Source of the DNA: Arenimonas oryziterrae DSM 21050 = YC6267
Lineage (GTDB): Bacteria > Pseudomonadota > Gammaproteobacteria > Xanthomonadales > Xanthomonadaceae
DNA: 64,000 nt
NCBI RefSeq assembly: GCF_000420545.1
Contig: NZ_ATVD01000001.1
Location: 620,001-684,000, forward strand
Direction of reading: 5' to 3'
Positions 48,528 to 57,367 of this stretch are shown piece after piece. The position numbers and the translations under genes are program-made. The stretch's first letter is position 1, and each line of letters opens with the position of its first letter. The notes beneath the pieces are model-generated. The model worked only from the letters and a program-made list of their open reading frames with translations, was not told where the DNA came from and did not search any database.

Positions 48528-48920
48528 GTGAGCGAGAAGAAACGCGTGCTGTTCGTCTGCGTGGAAAACGCCAACCGCAGCCAGATGGCGGAGGCGTTCG
48601 CGCATCTGCACGGCGGCGACGCGGTGGAAGCGCTTAGCGCCGGCTCGCGGCCCTCGGGCGTGATCAATCCGAAGGCGATCCGGTTCATGGCCGAAGTCGG
48701 CTATGACCTCGCGGCGCATGCGTCGAAATCCCTGGACGAGATCGACGGCGAATTCGATGCGGTCATCACGATGGGCTGTGGCGACAGCTGCCCCTGGGTG
48801 CCGGCGCGCCGCCGCGAGGACTGGGCCCTGCCCGACCCCAAGCACATGGACGACGCCGACTACCGACGCGTGCGCGACGAGATTTCCACGCGCGTGAAAA
48901 CACTGCTGGCATCCCTATGA
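48528..48920 (+). CDS. arsC: Arsenate reductase (LMW-phosphatase/thioredoxin type)
   Basis: Reduces arsenate to arsenite in the cytosol. 130 residues from GTG 48528. The P-loop is CVENANRS with nucleophile Cys11 and Arg17; Cys84 and Cys88 in MGCGDSCP would relay the disulfide to thioredoxin, as in the S. aureus-type enzyme. DPK near 103 supplies the acid Asp. I prefer GTG because AAGGG lies 7 bases before it; ATG 48522 is too close to that site. The stop overlaps aqpS by 4 bases. Confidence 0.9.
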   Translation: MSEKKRVLFVCVENANRSQMAEAFAHLHGGDAVEALSAGSRPSGVINPKAIRFMAEVGYDLAAHASKSLDEIDGEFDAVITMGCGDSCPWVPARRREDWALPDPKHMDDADYRRVRDEISTRVKTLLASL

Positions 48921-49594
48921 TTTCGCTATCGCGCCGCCTGCTCGCCGAATTCCTTGGCACCGCCCTGTTGCTGTCCACCGTGGTCGGCTCGGGAATCATG
49001 GGCGTGGCGCTGTCGGATGGAAACGACGGCCTCGCCCTGCTCGCCAACGCCGCAGCGACGGCGGGCATGCTGTACGTGCTGATCGTGCTGCTCGGCCCGG
49101 TGTCCGGTGCGCACTTCAATCCGCTGGTGAGCTTGACGCTGCGTCTGCGCGGCGAGCTGTCATCGCGCGACCTGCTCGCTTATGTCGTCGTACAGATCGT
49201 CGCGGCCGGCGTCGGCGTCGTGCTCGCGCATGCGATGTTCGATCTGCCCTGGCTGCAACCGGGCACGCACGCGCGTCATGGCGGCGGACAATGGCTGAGT
49301 GAAGCAGTCGCCAGTTTCGGTTTGCTGTTGACGATCCTGCTCGGCGGCGAGCATCGCCCGAAAGCCATTCCGGCCCTGGTCGCGAGCTATATCTTCGCCG
49401 CGTACTGGTTCACGGCCAGCACCTCGTTCGCGAATCCGGCGGTGACGTTGGCTCGCGCGCTCACACAAACGTTCGCGGGCATCCGACCGCAGGACGTGAC
49501 CGGCTTCGTCATGGCCCAGTTGCTCGGCACGGCCTTGGCCTGGATCGCCTACCGCTTGCTTTCTTCTTCCGCGACGACCGGCGCCGTCAAATAG
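48917..49594 (+). CDS. aqpS: Aquaglyceroporin of arsenic operon (AqpS-like)
   Basis: Six-TM MIP-family channel of 225 residues. The first half-helix motif is GAHFNPL (NPL instead of NPA, residues 68-70) and the second SFANPAVTL (NPA). In ars operons of rhizobial type, AqpS lets arsenite made by ArsC leave the cell down its gradient. No ArsB or Acr3 pump is encoded nearby, so it should be the exit route. ATGA overlap with arsC. The last 46 bases overlap the convergent mtgA gene. Confidence 0.88.
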   Translation: MISLSRRLLAEFLGTALLLSTVVGSGIMGVALSDGNDGLALLANAAATAGMLYVLIVLLGPVSGAHFNPLVSLTLRLRGELSSRDLLAYVVVQIVAAGVGVVLAHAMFDLPWLQPGTHARHGGGQWLSEAVASFGLLLTILLGGEHRPKAIPALVASYIFAAYWFTASTSFANPAVTLARALTQTFAGIRPQDVTGFVMAQLLGTALAWIAYRLLSSSATTGAVK

Positions 49595-50325
49595 GACGCC
49601 CCGCCCAGGTGGCGCACCTGGCGCTCGATCCAGCGCGCGCGCCGTTGCACATAGGTTCCCGGCTTGCGCACGCTGTATTTTTTCGGGTTAGGTAGCACCG
49701 CCGCCAACCGCGCGCTTTCCGACGGCGACAGGCGCGCGGCGGACTTGCCGAAAAAGGTTTTCGCCGCCGCTTCCGCACCGTACACGCCATCGCCGAATTC
49801 GGCGATGTTGGCGTAGACCTCGAGAATGCGCTGCTTGGGCCAGAACAATTCGATGAGCACGGTGTACCAGGCTTCCAAGCCCTTGCGCAGGTAGCTGCGC
49901 CCGCTCCACAGGAACAGGTTTTTCGCGACCTGCTGGCTGATCGTGCTCGCGCCGCGCACTTTCCGGCTGCGCTGGTTGTACGCGAGCGCCTTGTCGATCG
50001 CTTCGAAATCGAAGCCGCTGTGCTCGGGGAATTTCTGGTCTTCGGCGGCGACGAGCGCGATCGGCAGGTTGCTGGACAAATTTTCCCAGGCGCGCCATTC
50101 GTAGTGCGGCCGGTACGACCAGTCGCCCGCTGCGATGCCGTCGATCTGGCGACCGAGCATGAACGCGCTCGTGACCGGCGGCACCCAGCGCAGGATCAGC
50201 ACCTGTCCGACGGTGATGACGACGAACCAGAACGGCAGCCAGAAAAATATCCGGCGCAGCCAGCGGCCCTTGCGACGGGAGGGGGCGGCGCCGCGCGCGG
50301 ACGCCGTGACAGAAGCTGCGGACAT
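49549..50325 (-). CDS. mtgA: Monofunctional peptidoglycan transglycosylase
   Basis: Polymerises lipid II glycan strands. 258 residues: N-terminal TM (~27-50), then a GT51 domain with the catalytic Glu in [23 protein letters not shown]-like [31 protein letters not shown] and [15 protein letters not shown]. The ATG directly abuts the stop of the DUF4440-like gene upstream (TAA-ATG). Its 3' end overlaps aqpS by 46 bases, an unusual convergent overlap. Confidence 0.95.
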   Translation of the reverse strand: MSAASVTASARGAAPSRRKGRWLRRIFFWLPFWFVVITVGQVLILRWVPPVTSAFMLGRQIDGIAAGDWSYRPHYEWRAWENLSSNLPIALVAAEDQKFPEHSGFDFEAIDKALAYNQRSRKVRGASTISQQVAKNLFLWSGRSYLRKGLEAWYTVLIELFWPKQRILEVYANIAEFGDGVYGAEAAAKTFFGKSAARLSPSESARLAAVLPNPKKYSVRKPGTYVQRRARWIERQVRHLGGASYLTAPVVAEEESKR

Positions 50326-51174
50326 TTATTCTTTCGGTGGCGGCGGGGGCGCGGCCCGACTGACGTCCACCGCAAGCCGCCATCCTAAACCAGGTGCATC
50401 GCCGGCCGTAGGCCGACGCCAGACCCGCAGCCAACTCGGATTGCCGGCGCCGCCGCCCCAGGTAACGGCCATATCGCCAGCCGGCGCGATGTATTGCCCG
50501 GCGTCGAGCCGGCCGCCGACCGTGAAATCGAACGCCGCGCCTTCCGAGCGTCCATCCGGCAGATGGCCGTCGCGCAGGCGCAGGAAATCGCCCGACACCA
50601 TGCTCGCGGTCAACAGACCCGCCGGAGCGAGATCGGCCTTGCGCAACTCCGCCGCGCCCACCGGCCACAGCGGCGGCGCGCCTGCGCTCAAGCCGCCGCG
50701 GCGCTGCACGGTTTCGGCGAAGGGTGTCTGGACGTGGCGCACGCCGTGATCGGCAAGCACCTTCCACTTGCCGTCGGCTTGTTTGACCCAGACGGTGAAG
50801 TAATGACCGAACGCCACCGGCTTGTCCTCGCCTTCGGGGGTGTAGCGCCAGGGGCCGCCGGTATAGCCCATGTCGCCGCCTGCGCTGATCTCGGCGAATT
50901 CGGGCGTCCATTCGAGCTTGCCCTTGTCCTCGGGCTTGGCCAGCCAGGCCGCCTTGCCGGCGACCGGCCCGGGCTCGAAAACCACCGCGTCGTCGGCCAG
51001 CGAGGCGAGAAACGCCTCGCGTGTGCTGCGCGCGCTGGCGTCGGCGGCGAAGGCTTTTTCGGCGGCGACCAGATCGTCGAAGTCGCCGGCGATGGCGGGC
51101 ACGGCCAGAAACTGCGATGCCCATAGGAGCATCGCGAAGATCGCTGCCTTGCGGATCGGGGCGGGCGTTACCAT
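50326..51174 (-). CDS. Exported SnoaL/DUF4440-like protein
   Basis: 282-residue periplasmic protein. Signal peptide ends near residue 30 (AIA-GD). The mature part looks like two NTF2-like halves: one with FDDLVAAEKAFAADASARSTREAFLASLADDAVVF and GHYFTVWVKQADGKWKVLADHG, the other with DFLRLRDGHLPDGRSEG and AVTWGGGAGNPSWLRVWRR. The C-terminus is a Pro tract. Function unknown. ATG 51174 has GGAGGAG 6 bases upstream. It probably forms an operon with mtgA. Confidence 0.75.
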   Translation of the reverse strand: MVTPAPIRKAAIFAMLLWASQFLAVPAIAGDFDDLVAAEKAFAADASARSTREAFLASLADDAVVFEPGPVAGKAAWLAKPEDKGKLEWTPEFAEISAGGDMGYTGGPWRYTPEGEDKPVAFGHYFTVWVKQADGKWKVLADHGVRHVQTPFAETVQRRGGLSAGAPPLWPVGAAELRKADLAPAGLLTASMVSGDFLRLRDGHLPDGRSEGAAFDFTVGGRLDAGQYIAPAGDMAVTWGGGAGNPSWLRVWRRPTAGDAPGLGWRLAVDVSRAAPPPPPKE

Positions 51175-51242
51175 ATCCATCTCCTCCAAGCCGGGCTTCC
51201 AGCATAGCCTCCCGGCTGCCCCGCATCCCCTTCGAGCCCCGC

Positions 51243-52148
51243 ATGTCCGAAAGCCCGATCTCCGACCGCGACACGCTGACCCGTTTTCTGCTCGAACGCT
51301 CTGGCGTTCGCGGCGTCCTGGTGCATCTGGATGACGCCTGGCAGGCGGTCCGCGCCCGCACGTCCTATCCCGAGTCCGTGGCCGAGCGCCTGGGCGAGAC
51401 CTGCGCCGCCGCCGCCCTGTTCACCGGCCATGTGAAGGTCGACGGCCGGCTCAGCGTGCAGATGCGTGGTACCGGCGCGCTGCGCACGCTGTTCGCCGAA
51501 TGCACGTCTGAAGGCACCGTGCGCGGCATCGCCCACTATGCGGAACCGCTGCCGGTCCCCCTGACGCCACGTGCTTTCGGCGCCGGATCGGTGCTGGCGA
51601 TCACGATCGAAAACCAGCCGGCGGGCGGCCAGGAAATGCAGCGCTACCAGGGCCTGGTCGATCTGGACGCCGACTACCTGTCGGAAGCCTTCGAGGGGTA
51701 TTTCAGCCATTCCGAGCAATTGCCGACCCGCGTGCTGCTGGCGGCGAACGGCGATCGCGCCTCGGCGTTGATGCTGCAGCGGCTGCCGGAAGGCCCGGCC
51801 AGCGACCGGGAAAGCTGGGTGCGCTGCGGCGCCCTGTTCGACACGCTTAGCCCGGGCGAACTGCTGACGGTCTCGGTCGAAAGCCTGCTCTGGCGCTTGT
51901 TCCACGAGGAAGGAGTGCGGGTGCTCGGCCAGCGCCCCCTGAGCTTTGCCTGCTCCTGCTCGCAGGCACGGGTTGAGGACATGCTGCGCAGCCTGGGCGT
52001 CGAGGAGGCCCTGGCGGCCGCCGAGGCCGGCCAGGCCGAGATCCACTGCGACTTCTGCGGCCAGGGCTACGCCTTCAGCCCCGAGCAGATCCTGACCCTG
52101 TTCCAGGCCCCCCGCCCCAGTGCGCCGGGCTCGGAACGCCTGCAATAG
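51243..52148 (+). CDS. hslO: Hsp33 redox-activated chaperone
   Basis: 301-residue holdase that protects proteins under oxidative stress after losing zinc. The N-terminal domain has LFTGHVKVDGRLSVQMRG and the C-terminal zinc site is CSC (SFACSCS) plus CDFC (IHCDFCGQ). LGVEEALAAAEAGQAEI is the linker near the switch. Start ATG 51243. Divergent from the DUF4440-like gene. Confidence 0.95.
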   Translation: MSESPISDRDTLTRFLLERSGVRGVLVHLDDAWQAVRARTSYPESVAERLGETCAAAALFTGHVKVDGRLSVQMRGTGALRTLFAECTSEGTVRGIAHYAEPLPVPLTPRAFGAGSVLAITIENQPAGGQEMQRYQGLVDLDADYLSEAFEGYFSHSEQLPTRVLLAANGDRASALMLQRLPEGPASDRESWVRCGALFDTLSPGELLTVSVESLLWRLFHEEGVRVLGQRPLSFACSCSQARVEDMLRSLGVEEALAAAEAGQAEIHCDFCGQGYAFSPEQILTLFQAPRPSAPGSERLQ

Positions 52149-52151
52149 GCC

Positions 52152-52180
52152 TTGGCGGGGCCGGGCGGGAGTGGTTAAAT
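52152..52180 (+). promoter_or_regulatory. Candidate promoter of the secreted protein gene
   Basis: TTGGCG (52152-52157), 17 bases, TTAAAT (52175-52180) directly after hslO. It would give a leader of about 85 bases before the GTG at 52272. Confidence 0.4.
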
Positions 52181-52271
52181 TCCCGTAAAGCGTTATAGTG
52201 ACTCTGGGAACTTCGCCGGCTGTCCGGCGCTCTGTAACTGGCCCCCCGGCCCTTACAAAGGATCATCGACC

Positions 52272-53243
52272 GTGCAACTGCGCCTGACCGCCTGTCTCCT
52301 GCTCGCCTTCCTGGCGATGTCGGCGCATGCGCAAAACGCGCCGTACAAGCCCTTGGTCGATCAGAACCGCAATACGACGGTCTTGCCCGTGCTCGACAAC
52401 GAGAACGGCCAGATCAAGGCGCTGCTGCTCATCGAACCTTCGTCGGTTCTGCCGCAATTGCCCTCGCAGCGCATCATCAAGCCCGCCAACGGCGCCGATC
52501 GCAGCCTGCTGCTGAACAACGGCCTGCAATTGCGTGCCGGCATTTCGCTCGATGCCAATCCGGGCGTGGGCGTGCTGTGCAATAGCCGCAGCGTGATCAC
52601 GACGGTCGGTTCGCTGGCCGGCCACTGCCTGCTCGCCAACTTCAATTCCTCGTCCGACCTGGTCTTGCCCGGTCGGGGCTCGGTCAATGGCTCCCTGCAG
52701 GCGCGCCGCGGCGGCGCGCAGCTCACGGCCAGCCTGGGCATGGGACAGGACCTGCTCGACGGCAACGCCACCATGATCGGCGGCATTCCTGCGGATCGTC
52801 GCCTGCTGAGCTCCCTGCTCGGTCCGGGCAATGCCGGCATCGACGAACGCAACGCCAGCCTGGTCGGTCAGATCGCCGTCGGCGATCAGGGCTGGGTCCG
52901 CATCGGCGGCACGCTGGCCCGCGCGCGACTGATCCAAACCGCCGACCTTCCTGGCGGCCTGCCGCCCGAATGGCGGACGGGCAGCCTGAGTCTGGGTGGC
53001 GGCGTCGGCAGCATCGGCGGCGAAATCACCGGCCAGATGATCGAAGTTCCCGGCCAGCCGCAGCGCTTCAGCGCCCTGGGCGCGGGCGTGACCTGGCGGA
53101 CGCCGTGGCGCGCCAAGCTGTCGGTCGGTGCCGAAAATATCGTCACGCGCGGCAAGAATCCGTTCGGCCTGCCCGATGCGCGCACCGACAGCGGCAGCGA
53201 AGAAGGCCGCGTGCCCTACGTCCGGTACCAGCAAGACCTGTAA
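52272..53243 (+). CDS. Unknown exported protein
   Basis: 323 residues from GTG 52272. Clear signal peptide (cleavage after AHA, about residue 20). The mature part is rich in Gly, Leu and Asn, with strands such as GLQLRAGISLDANPGVG, GSVNGSLQARRGGAQLTASLGMG and GSLSLGGGVGSIGGEITGQM, and ends in Leu. Two cysteines (LCNSRS, GHCLL) could pair. The pattern suggests a beta-rich envelope protein, perhaps a barrel, but there is no family I recognise and no C-terminal Phe. It follows hslO by 123 bases. Confidence 0.7.
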   Translation: MQLRLTACLLLAFLAMSAHAQNAPYKPLVDQNRNTTVLPVLDNENGQIKALLLIEPSSVLPQLPSQRIIKPANGADRSLLLNNGLQLRAGISLDANPGVGVLCNSRSVITTVGSLAGHCLLANFNSSSDLVLPGRGSVNGSLQARRGGAQLTASLGMGQDLLDGNATMIGGIPADRRLLSSLLGPGNAGIDERNASLVGQIAVGDQGWVRIGGTLARARLIQTADLPGGLPPEWRTGSLSLGGGVGSIGGEITGQMIEVPGQPQRFSALGAGVTWRTPWRAKLSVGAENIVTRGKNPFGLPDARTDSGSEEGRVPYVRYQQDL

Positions 53244-53337
53244 ACGCCTGCTCGGGAACAAATCTCCCGACTGCGACATCCCCACGCCGCGCCGCAGCCT
53301 GTAATGTCTGGGCTTCCCCTGCCTAGACCACGCGCGC

Positions 53338-55140
53338 ATGAGTTCTCCGCTGATCGATTTCCGCCATCTGCGTTTCGTCACCGACGAGCTATGGCCGCTG
53401 TCCACCCTGCTGACCTACCCGCGCTACGCCGGTCACAGCCACGACACCTTCGCCGCGATCCTGGAGCAGTCGCACAAGCTGGCGATGGAAAAATTCGCGC
53501 CGCATAACCGACTTTCCGATGTGGATGAACCGCATCTGGTCGACGGCCGCGTGCACATCATTCCGGAAGTCAAAGTCGCCCTCGATGCGTATGCCGAGGC
53601 CGGTTTCATGGCCCTGCTCGGCGACGAGGAAGAAGGCGGGCTGCAGCTGCCCTACACCCTGGCCCTGCTCAGCGACGCGATGTTTCTTGCCGCCAACGTG
53701 TCGACCACGGGATACACCTTGCTCGCGCGCGGCGTCGCCAACCTGCTGCAGGCACACGGCACCGACGAGCAGAAGCGCCGCTATCGCCAGCCCATCCTCG
53801 AAGGGCGCTATTTCGGCACGATGTGCCTGAGCGAACCGCAGGCCGGTTCGTCCCTATCCGATATCGGCACGCGCGCCTACGTGCAGGCGGACGGCAGCTA
53901 TCGTCTGGTCGGGCAGAAGATGTGGATTTCCGGCGGCGACCACGAACTGTCCGAAAACATCGTGCATCTGGTGCTCGCGAAAACCCCCGACGCGCCGCCC
54001 GGCGTCAAGGGCATCAGCCTGTTCATCGTGCCGCGCTTCCTGGTCAACGATGACGGCACGCTGGGCGCGCGCAACGACGTGCAACTCGCCGGCGTGAACC
54101 ACAAACTCGGCCAGCGCGGCATCGTCAACACCTTCCTGAAATTCGGCGAGCGCGAGCAATGCGTCGGCTTCTTGGTCGGCACCGAACACCAGGGCCTCGC
54201 GCAGATGTTCCACATGATGAACGAGGCGCGCATCGGTGTAGGCATGGGCGCGATCATGCAAGGCATGGCCGGCTATCGGTATGCGCTGCAATACGCGAAA
54301 GAACGACGACAGGGCCGCCATCCCGAGCAGAAGGATCCGACGTCGAAGCCGGTTGCGCTGATCGAACATGCCGACGTCAAACGCATGTTGCTGCAGCAAA
54401 AATGCTACGTCGAAGGCGCGTTCGCGCTCGCGATCTACGGCGGCACGCTGATCGACCGGCAGGCACAGCACGCGGACGCCGCCGAGCGTCGCCTGGCTGC
54501 GCTCAAACTCGACCTGCTCACGCCGGTGATCAAGGCCTGGTCGGGCGAGTGGTGCACGAAAGCGAACGACCTGGCGATACAGGTGCTCGGCGGCTACGGC
54601 TACACGCGCGAATATCCGGTCGAACAGTTCTGGCGCGACAACCGGCTCAATCCGATCCACGAAGGCGCGAACGGCATCCAGGGCATCGACCTGCTTGGCC
54701 GCAAGGTCCTGATGGACGGCGGCGCGGCGCTGGAGGCGATACTCGCCGACTTGCTCGCGACCGCCGCGGAAGCGAAGACGCAGGCCGGTCTTGCCGAATA
54801 CGCGCAGGCCTTGATGCGCACCGTCCAGCGCCTCGGCGAGACCACAAAAATCCTCGCCGCCTGCCTCAAGGAAGGGCGCGTACGTCTGGGCCTGGCCAAT
54901 GCCTCGCACTATCTGACGGCGATGGGTCACACGCTCATTGCCTGGGTCTGGCTCAAGCAGGCGGTGATCGCGGCGAAGGCCTTGCCGCAGGCCACGGACG
55001 CGGACCGGGATTTCTACGAAGGAAAACTGTTCGCCTGCCGTTTTTTCTTCCGCCACGAGCTGCCCAGCGTCGAACCGCTGCTGACCTTGCTGCAAGCCCT
55101 CGACGACACGACCCTCGCGATGCGCAGCGAACACTTCTGA
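53338..55140 (+). CDS. Acyl-CoA dehydrogenase (long form, FadE-like)
   Basis: First step of fatty acid beta-oxidation. 600 residues, longer than standard 380-400, because of an N-terminal cap and a C-terminal helical domain. MCLSEPQAGSSLSDIGT and WISGGDHEL are the FAD/substrate motifs, VLGGYGYTREYPVEQFWRD is the flavin-side helix, and the catalytic Glu is intact in NPIHEGANGIQ. Starts the cluster with crotonase, WS/DGAT and hydrolase; 12 bases before the crotonase. Confidence 0.93.
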   Translation: MSSPLIDFRHLRFVTDELWPLSTLLTYPRYAGHSHDTFAAILEQSHKLAMEKFAPHNRLSDVDEPHLVDGRVHIIPEVKVALDAYAEAGFMALLGDEEEGGLQLPYTLALLSDAMFLAANVSTTGYTLLARGVANLLQAHGTDEQKRRYRQPILEGRYFGTMCLSEPQAGSSLSDIGTRAYVQADGSYRLVGQKMWISGGDHELSENIVHLVLAKTPDAPPGVKGISLFIVPRFLVNDDGTLGARNDVQLAGVNHKLGQRGIVNTFLKFGEREQCVGFLVGTEHQGLAQMFHMMNEARIGVGMGAIMQGMAGYRYALQYAKERRQGRHPEQKDPTSKPVALIEHADVKRMLLQQKCYVEGAFALAIYGGTLIDRQAQHADAAERRLAALKLDLLTPVIKAWSGEWCTKANDLAIQVLGGYGYTREYPVEQFWRDNRLNPIHEGANGIQGIDLLGRKVLMDGGAALEAILADLLATAAEAKTQAGLAEYAQALMRTVQRLGETTKILAACLKEGRVRLGLANASHYLTAMGHTLIAWVWLKQAVIAAKALPQATDADRDFYEGKLFACRFFFRHELPSVEPLLTLLQALDDTTLAMRSEHF

Positions 55141-55152
55141 CCGGGACACGCC

Positions 55153-55941
55153 ATGACCGACACCAAACTCACTCTCGAACGCCGCGGCCACGTGCTGCTC
55201 ATGGGCTTCAATCGCGCCGACAAGCGCAACGCGTTTGACGTCGACACTTATCGCGCGCTGGCCAGTGCCTATGGCGAACTGGACCGCGATCCGGATCTGC
55301 GCGTGGGCGTGCTGTTCGGCCATGGCGAACACTTCACCGCCGGTCTGGACCTGACGCAGTGGGCGCCGGTGTTGGCGCAGGGCCGGCTCGCCGAACTTCC
55401 CGAGGGCGGTATCGAGCCCTTCGGCCTCGACGAGGACCGGCGCTGCCGCAAGCCTGTCGTGGTCGCCGCCCAGGGCGTGAGTTTCACCGTGGCGATCGAA
55501 CTGATGCTCGCCGCCGACATTCGTGTCGCCGCGACCGACGCGCGATTCGCGCAGATGGAAGTCCTGCGTGGCTTCTTTCCCTGCGGCGGCGCGACGGTAC
55601 GGTTGATGCAGGAAATCGGCTGGGGCAATGCCCAGCGCTACATTCTGACCGGCGAAGAATTCGACGGGGCAGAGGCGTTCCGGCTCGGTCTGGTGCAGCA
55701 ACTGGTGGCACCGGGGCAGCAGCTCGATGCCGCCGTGCAGATCGCGCAACGCATCGCCGCCGCCGCGCCGCTCGGTGTGCAGGCGGCGCTGGCGTCCTCA
55801 CGCCTGGCACGCCGACAAGGCGAGCGTGCCGCCCTGGATGCGCTCATGCCCGCGTTGCCGGCCATGCTGCGGACCGAGGACATGCAGGAAGCCGTCCGCG
55901 CGTTCGGCGAACGCCGCCAGGCAGTATTCACGGGCCGCTGA
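55153..55941 (+). CDS. Crotonase/enoyl-CoA hydratase family protein
   Basis: 262-residue crotonase-fold enzyme. HFTAGLDL provides the first oxyanion-hole part. The second differs from hydratases: GVSFTVAIELMLAADI stands where GYALGGGCELAMMCDI is usual, so the GGG is TVA, while the Glu (IEL) is kept. A second Glu in FAQMEVLRGFFPCGG also remains, so hydratase activity is possible but not certain. It follows the acyl-CoA dehydrogenase by 12 bases and precedes WS/DGAT by 19. Confidence 0.88.
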   Translation: MTDTKLTLERRGHVLLMGFNRADKRNAFDVDTYRALASAYGELDRDPDLRVGVLFGHGEHFTAGLDLTQWAPVLAQGRLAELPEGGIEPFGLDEDRRCRKPVVVAAQGVSFTVAIELMLAADIRVAATDARFAQMEVLRGFFPCGGATVRLMQEIGWGNAQRYILTGEEFDGAEAFRLGLVQQLVAPGQQLDAAVQIAQRIAAAAPLGVQAALASSRLARRQGERAALDALMPALPAMLRTEDMQEAVRAFGERRQAVFTGR

Positions 55942-55960
55942 CCGGGAGTATCTTCGGTTC

Positions 55961-57367
55961 ATGGCGAAACGACTCGCAGCGCTTTCCGGCCTCGATGCCG
56001 GCTTTCTCTATCTCGAGGCCGCGGGCACGCCGATGCAATTCGGCAGCGTGATGCTGATCGAACTGCCCAAGCGACGCGGCTACGATTTCCGCACTGCGCT
56101 CATTGCTCATCTGGCCGAACGCCTGCCGCGCGCGCCGGCGCTGCGCCGCGTGCTGCATGAGGCACCGCTAGATCTAGGCCATCCGATGTGGAGCGAAGCG
56201 CAGGACATCGACCTGCAGTCGCAGGTCAAACGCCGCAAGCTGCCTGGTACCGGCGGTCGCAAGAAGCTGATGTCCCTGGTCGGCAAATTGCATTCGGGCA
56301 TGCTGCCGCGCGATCGGCCGATGTGGGAGTTCGTGGTCATCGACAATGTCGAGCCCGGCGTCGTCGCGCTGTATTCGCGCATCCACCACGCCCTGCTCGA
56401 TGGCCAGGGCGGCATCGCGCTGGCACAGGCACTGCTCGACGTCGAAGCCAAACCTGCCGCACGACGCAAGAAGACGCCGGACGCGCCGACCCCGGCACGC
56501 CTGCGCAAACGCGATCTCGCGCGCGTCGCCACGCGGTCGACGGTGGGGCAATTCGCAAAGCTTCTGCGCGCCCTGCCCGCCACGCTCAAGCTCGCCGGCA
56601 GTGTCGGCCAGGCGGCCGGCATGCTCGGCAGCCTGCGCGAAAACCTGTTGCTGGCGCCGCGCACGGTGTTCAACCAGCAGATCGGACCGGATCGTAGCTA
56701 CGCCGCCGTGTCCCTGCCGCTGGACGAGGTCAAGCGCGTCGCCCGCGGTTTCGGCGCAAGTCTCAACGACGTCGTGATGGCCGTGTGCGCCGGCGCCTTG
56801 CGCGACCTGCTGCTGTCATCGAAAAAACTGCCGGCGAAATCCCTGGTCGCGGCGATGCCGGTATCGCTGCGCGAGGCCGGCAACCAGGAGGTCAACAACC
56901 AGGTGTCGATGGTGCAGTGTTCGCTGGCGACGAACATCGCCGACCCGGTGGCGCGACTGCAGGCGATCCGCGCTTCGACCGCGCAGATCAAACAACGCGT
57001 CGCCGCCTTTAAGGACCTGATTCCGACCGACTTCCCTGGCCTTGCCGCACCGATCTGGGCCGCCGGGCTATCGCGATTGTGGGCGCGCGGCCGCATCGCC
57101 GAGCGCCTGCCGCCGCTGGCCAACGTGGCGATTTCCAACGTCCCCGGACCGCCGATTCCCTTGTATCTGGCCGGTGCGAAACTGAATCACTACTATCCGG
57201 TATCCATCGTCACGCACGGACTCGCGATCAACTTCACGGTTCAGAGCTATGCCGGCCAGCTAGAGTTTGGCCTGACCGCCTGCAAGGACATCGTGGCGCG
57301 GCCCGAACTCGTCGCCGACGCGATCGCTGACTCTTTCCACGAACTGTGCGAACGTCTGCCCGAATGA
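55961..57367 (+). CDS. Wax ester synthase/diacylglycerol acyltransferase (WS/DGAT)
   Basis: 468-residue bifunctional acyltransferase that joins fatty acyl-CoA to fatty alcohol or diacylglycerol, making wax esters or triacylglycerol for storage. The catalytic HHxxxDG is RIHHALLDGQGG (~143-149); LSGLDAGFLYLE starts the protein, and ISNVPGPPIPLYLAGAK and NFTVQSYAGQLEFGL are typical of the C-terminal half. It is the fourth type of lipid gene in this run. Its stop overlaps the hydrolase ATG (ATGA). Confidence 0.92.
   Translation: MAKRLAALSGLDAGFLYLEAAGTPMQFGSVMLIELPKRRGYDFRTALIAHLAERLPRAPALRRVLHEAPLDLGHPMWSEAQDIDLQSQVKRRKLPGTGGRKKLMSLVGKLHSGMLPRDRPMWEFVVIDNVEPGVVALYSRIHHALLDGQGGIALAQALLDVEAKPAARRKKTPDAPTPARLRKRDLARVATRSTVGQFAKLLRALPATLKLAGSVGQAAGMLGSLRENLLLAPRTVFNQQIGPDRSYAAVSLPLDEVKRVARGFGASLNDVVMAVCAGALRDLLLSSKKLPAKSLVAAMPVSLREAGNQEVNNQVSMVQCSLATNIADPVARLQAIRASTAQIKQRVAAFKDLIPTDFPGLAAPIWAAGLSRLWARGRIAERLPPLANVAISNVPGPPIPLYLAGAKLNHYYPVSIVTHGLAINFTVQSYAGQLEFGLTACKDIVARPELVADAIADSFHELCERLPE

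Noticed and set aside
53854-55749. A 631-codon minus-strand frame opposite the acyl-CoA dehydrogenase and crotonase
   Set aside because: Shadow frame; both sense genes carry intact catalytic motifs.
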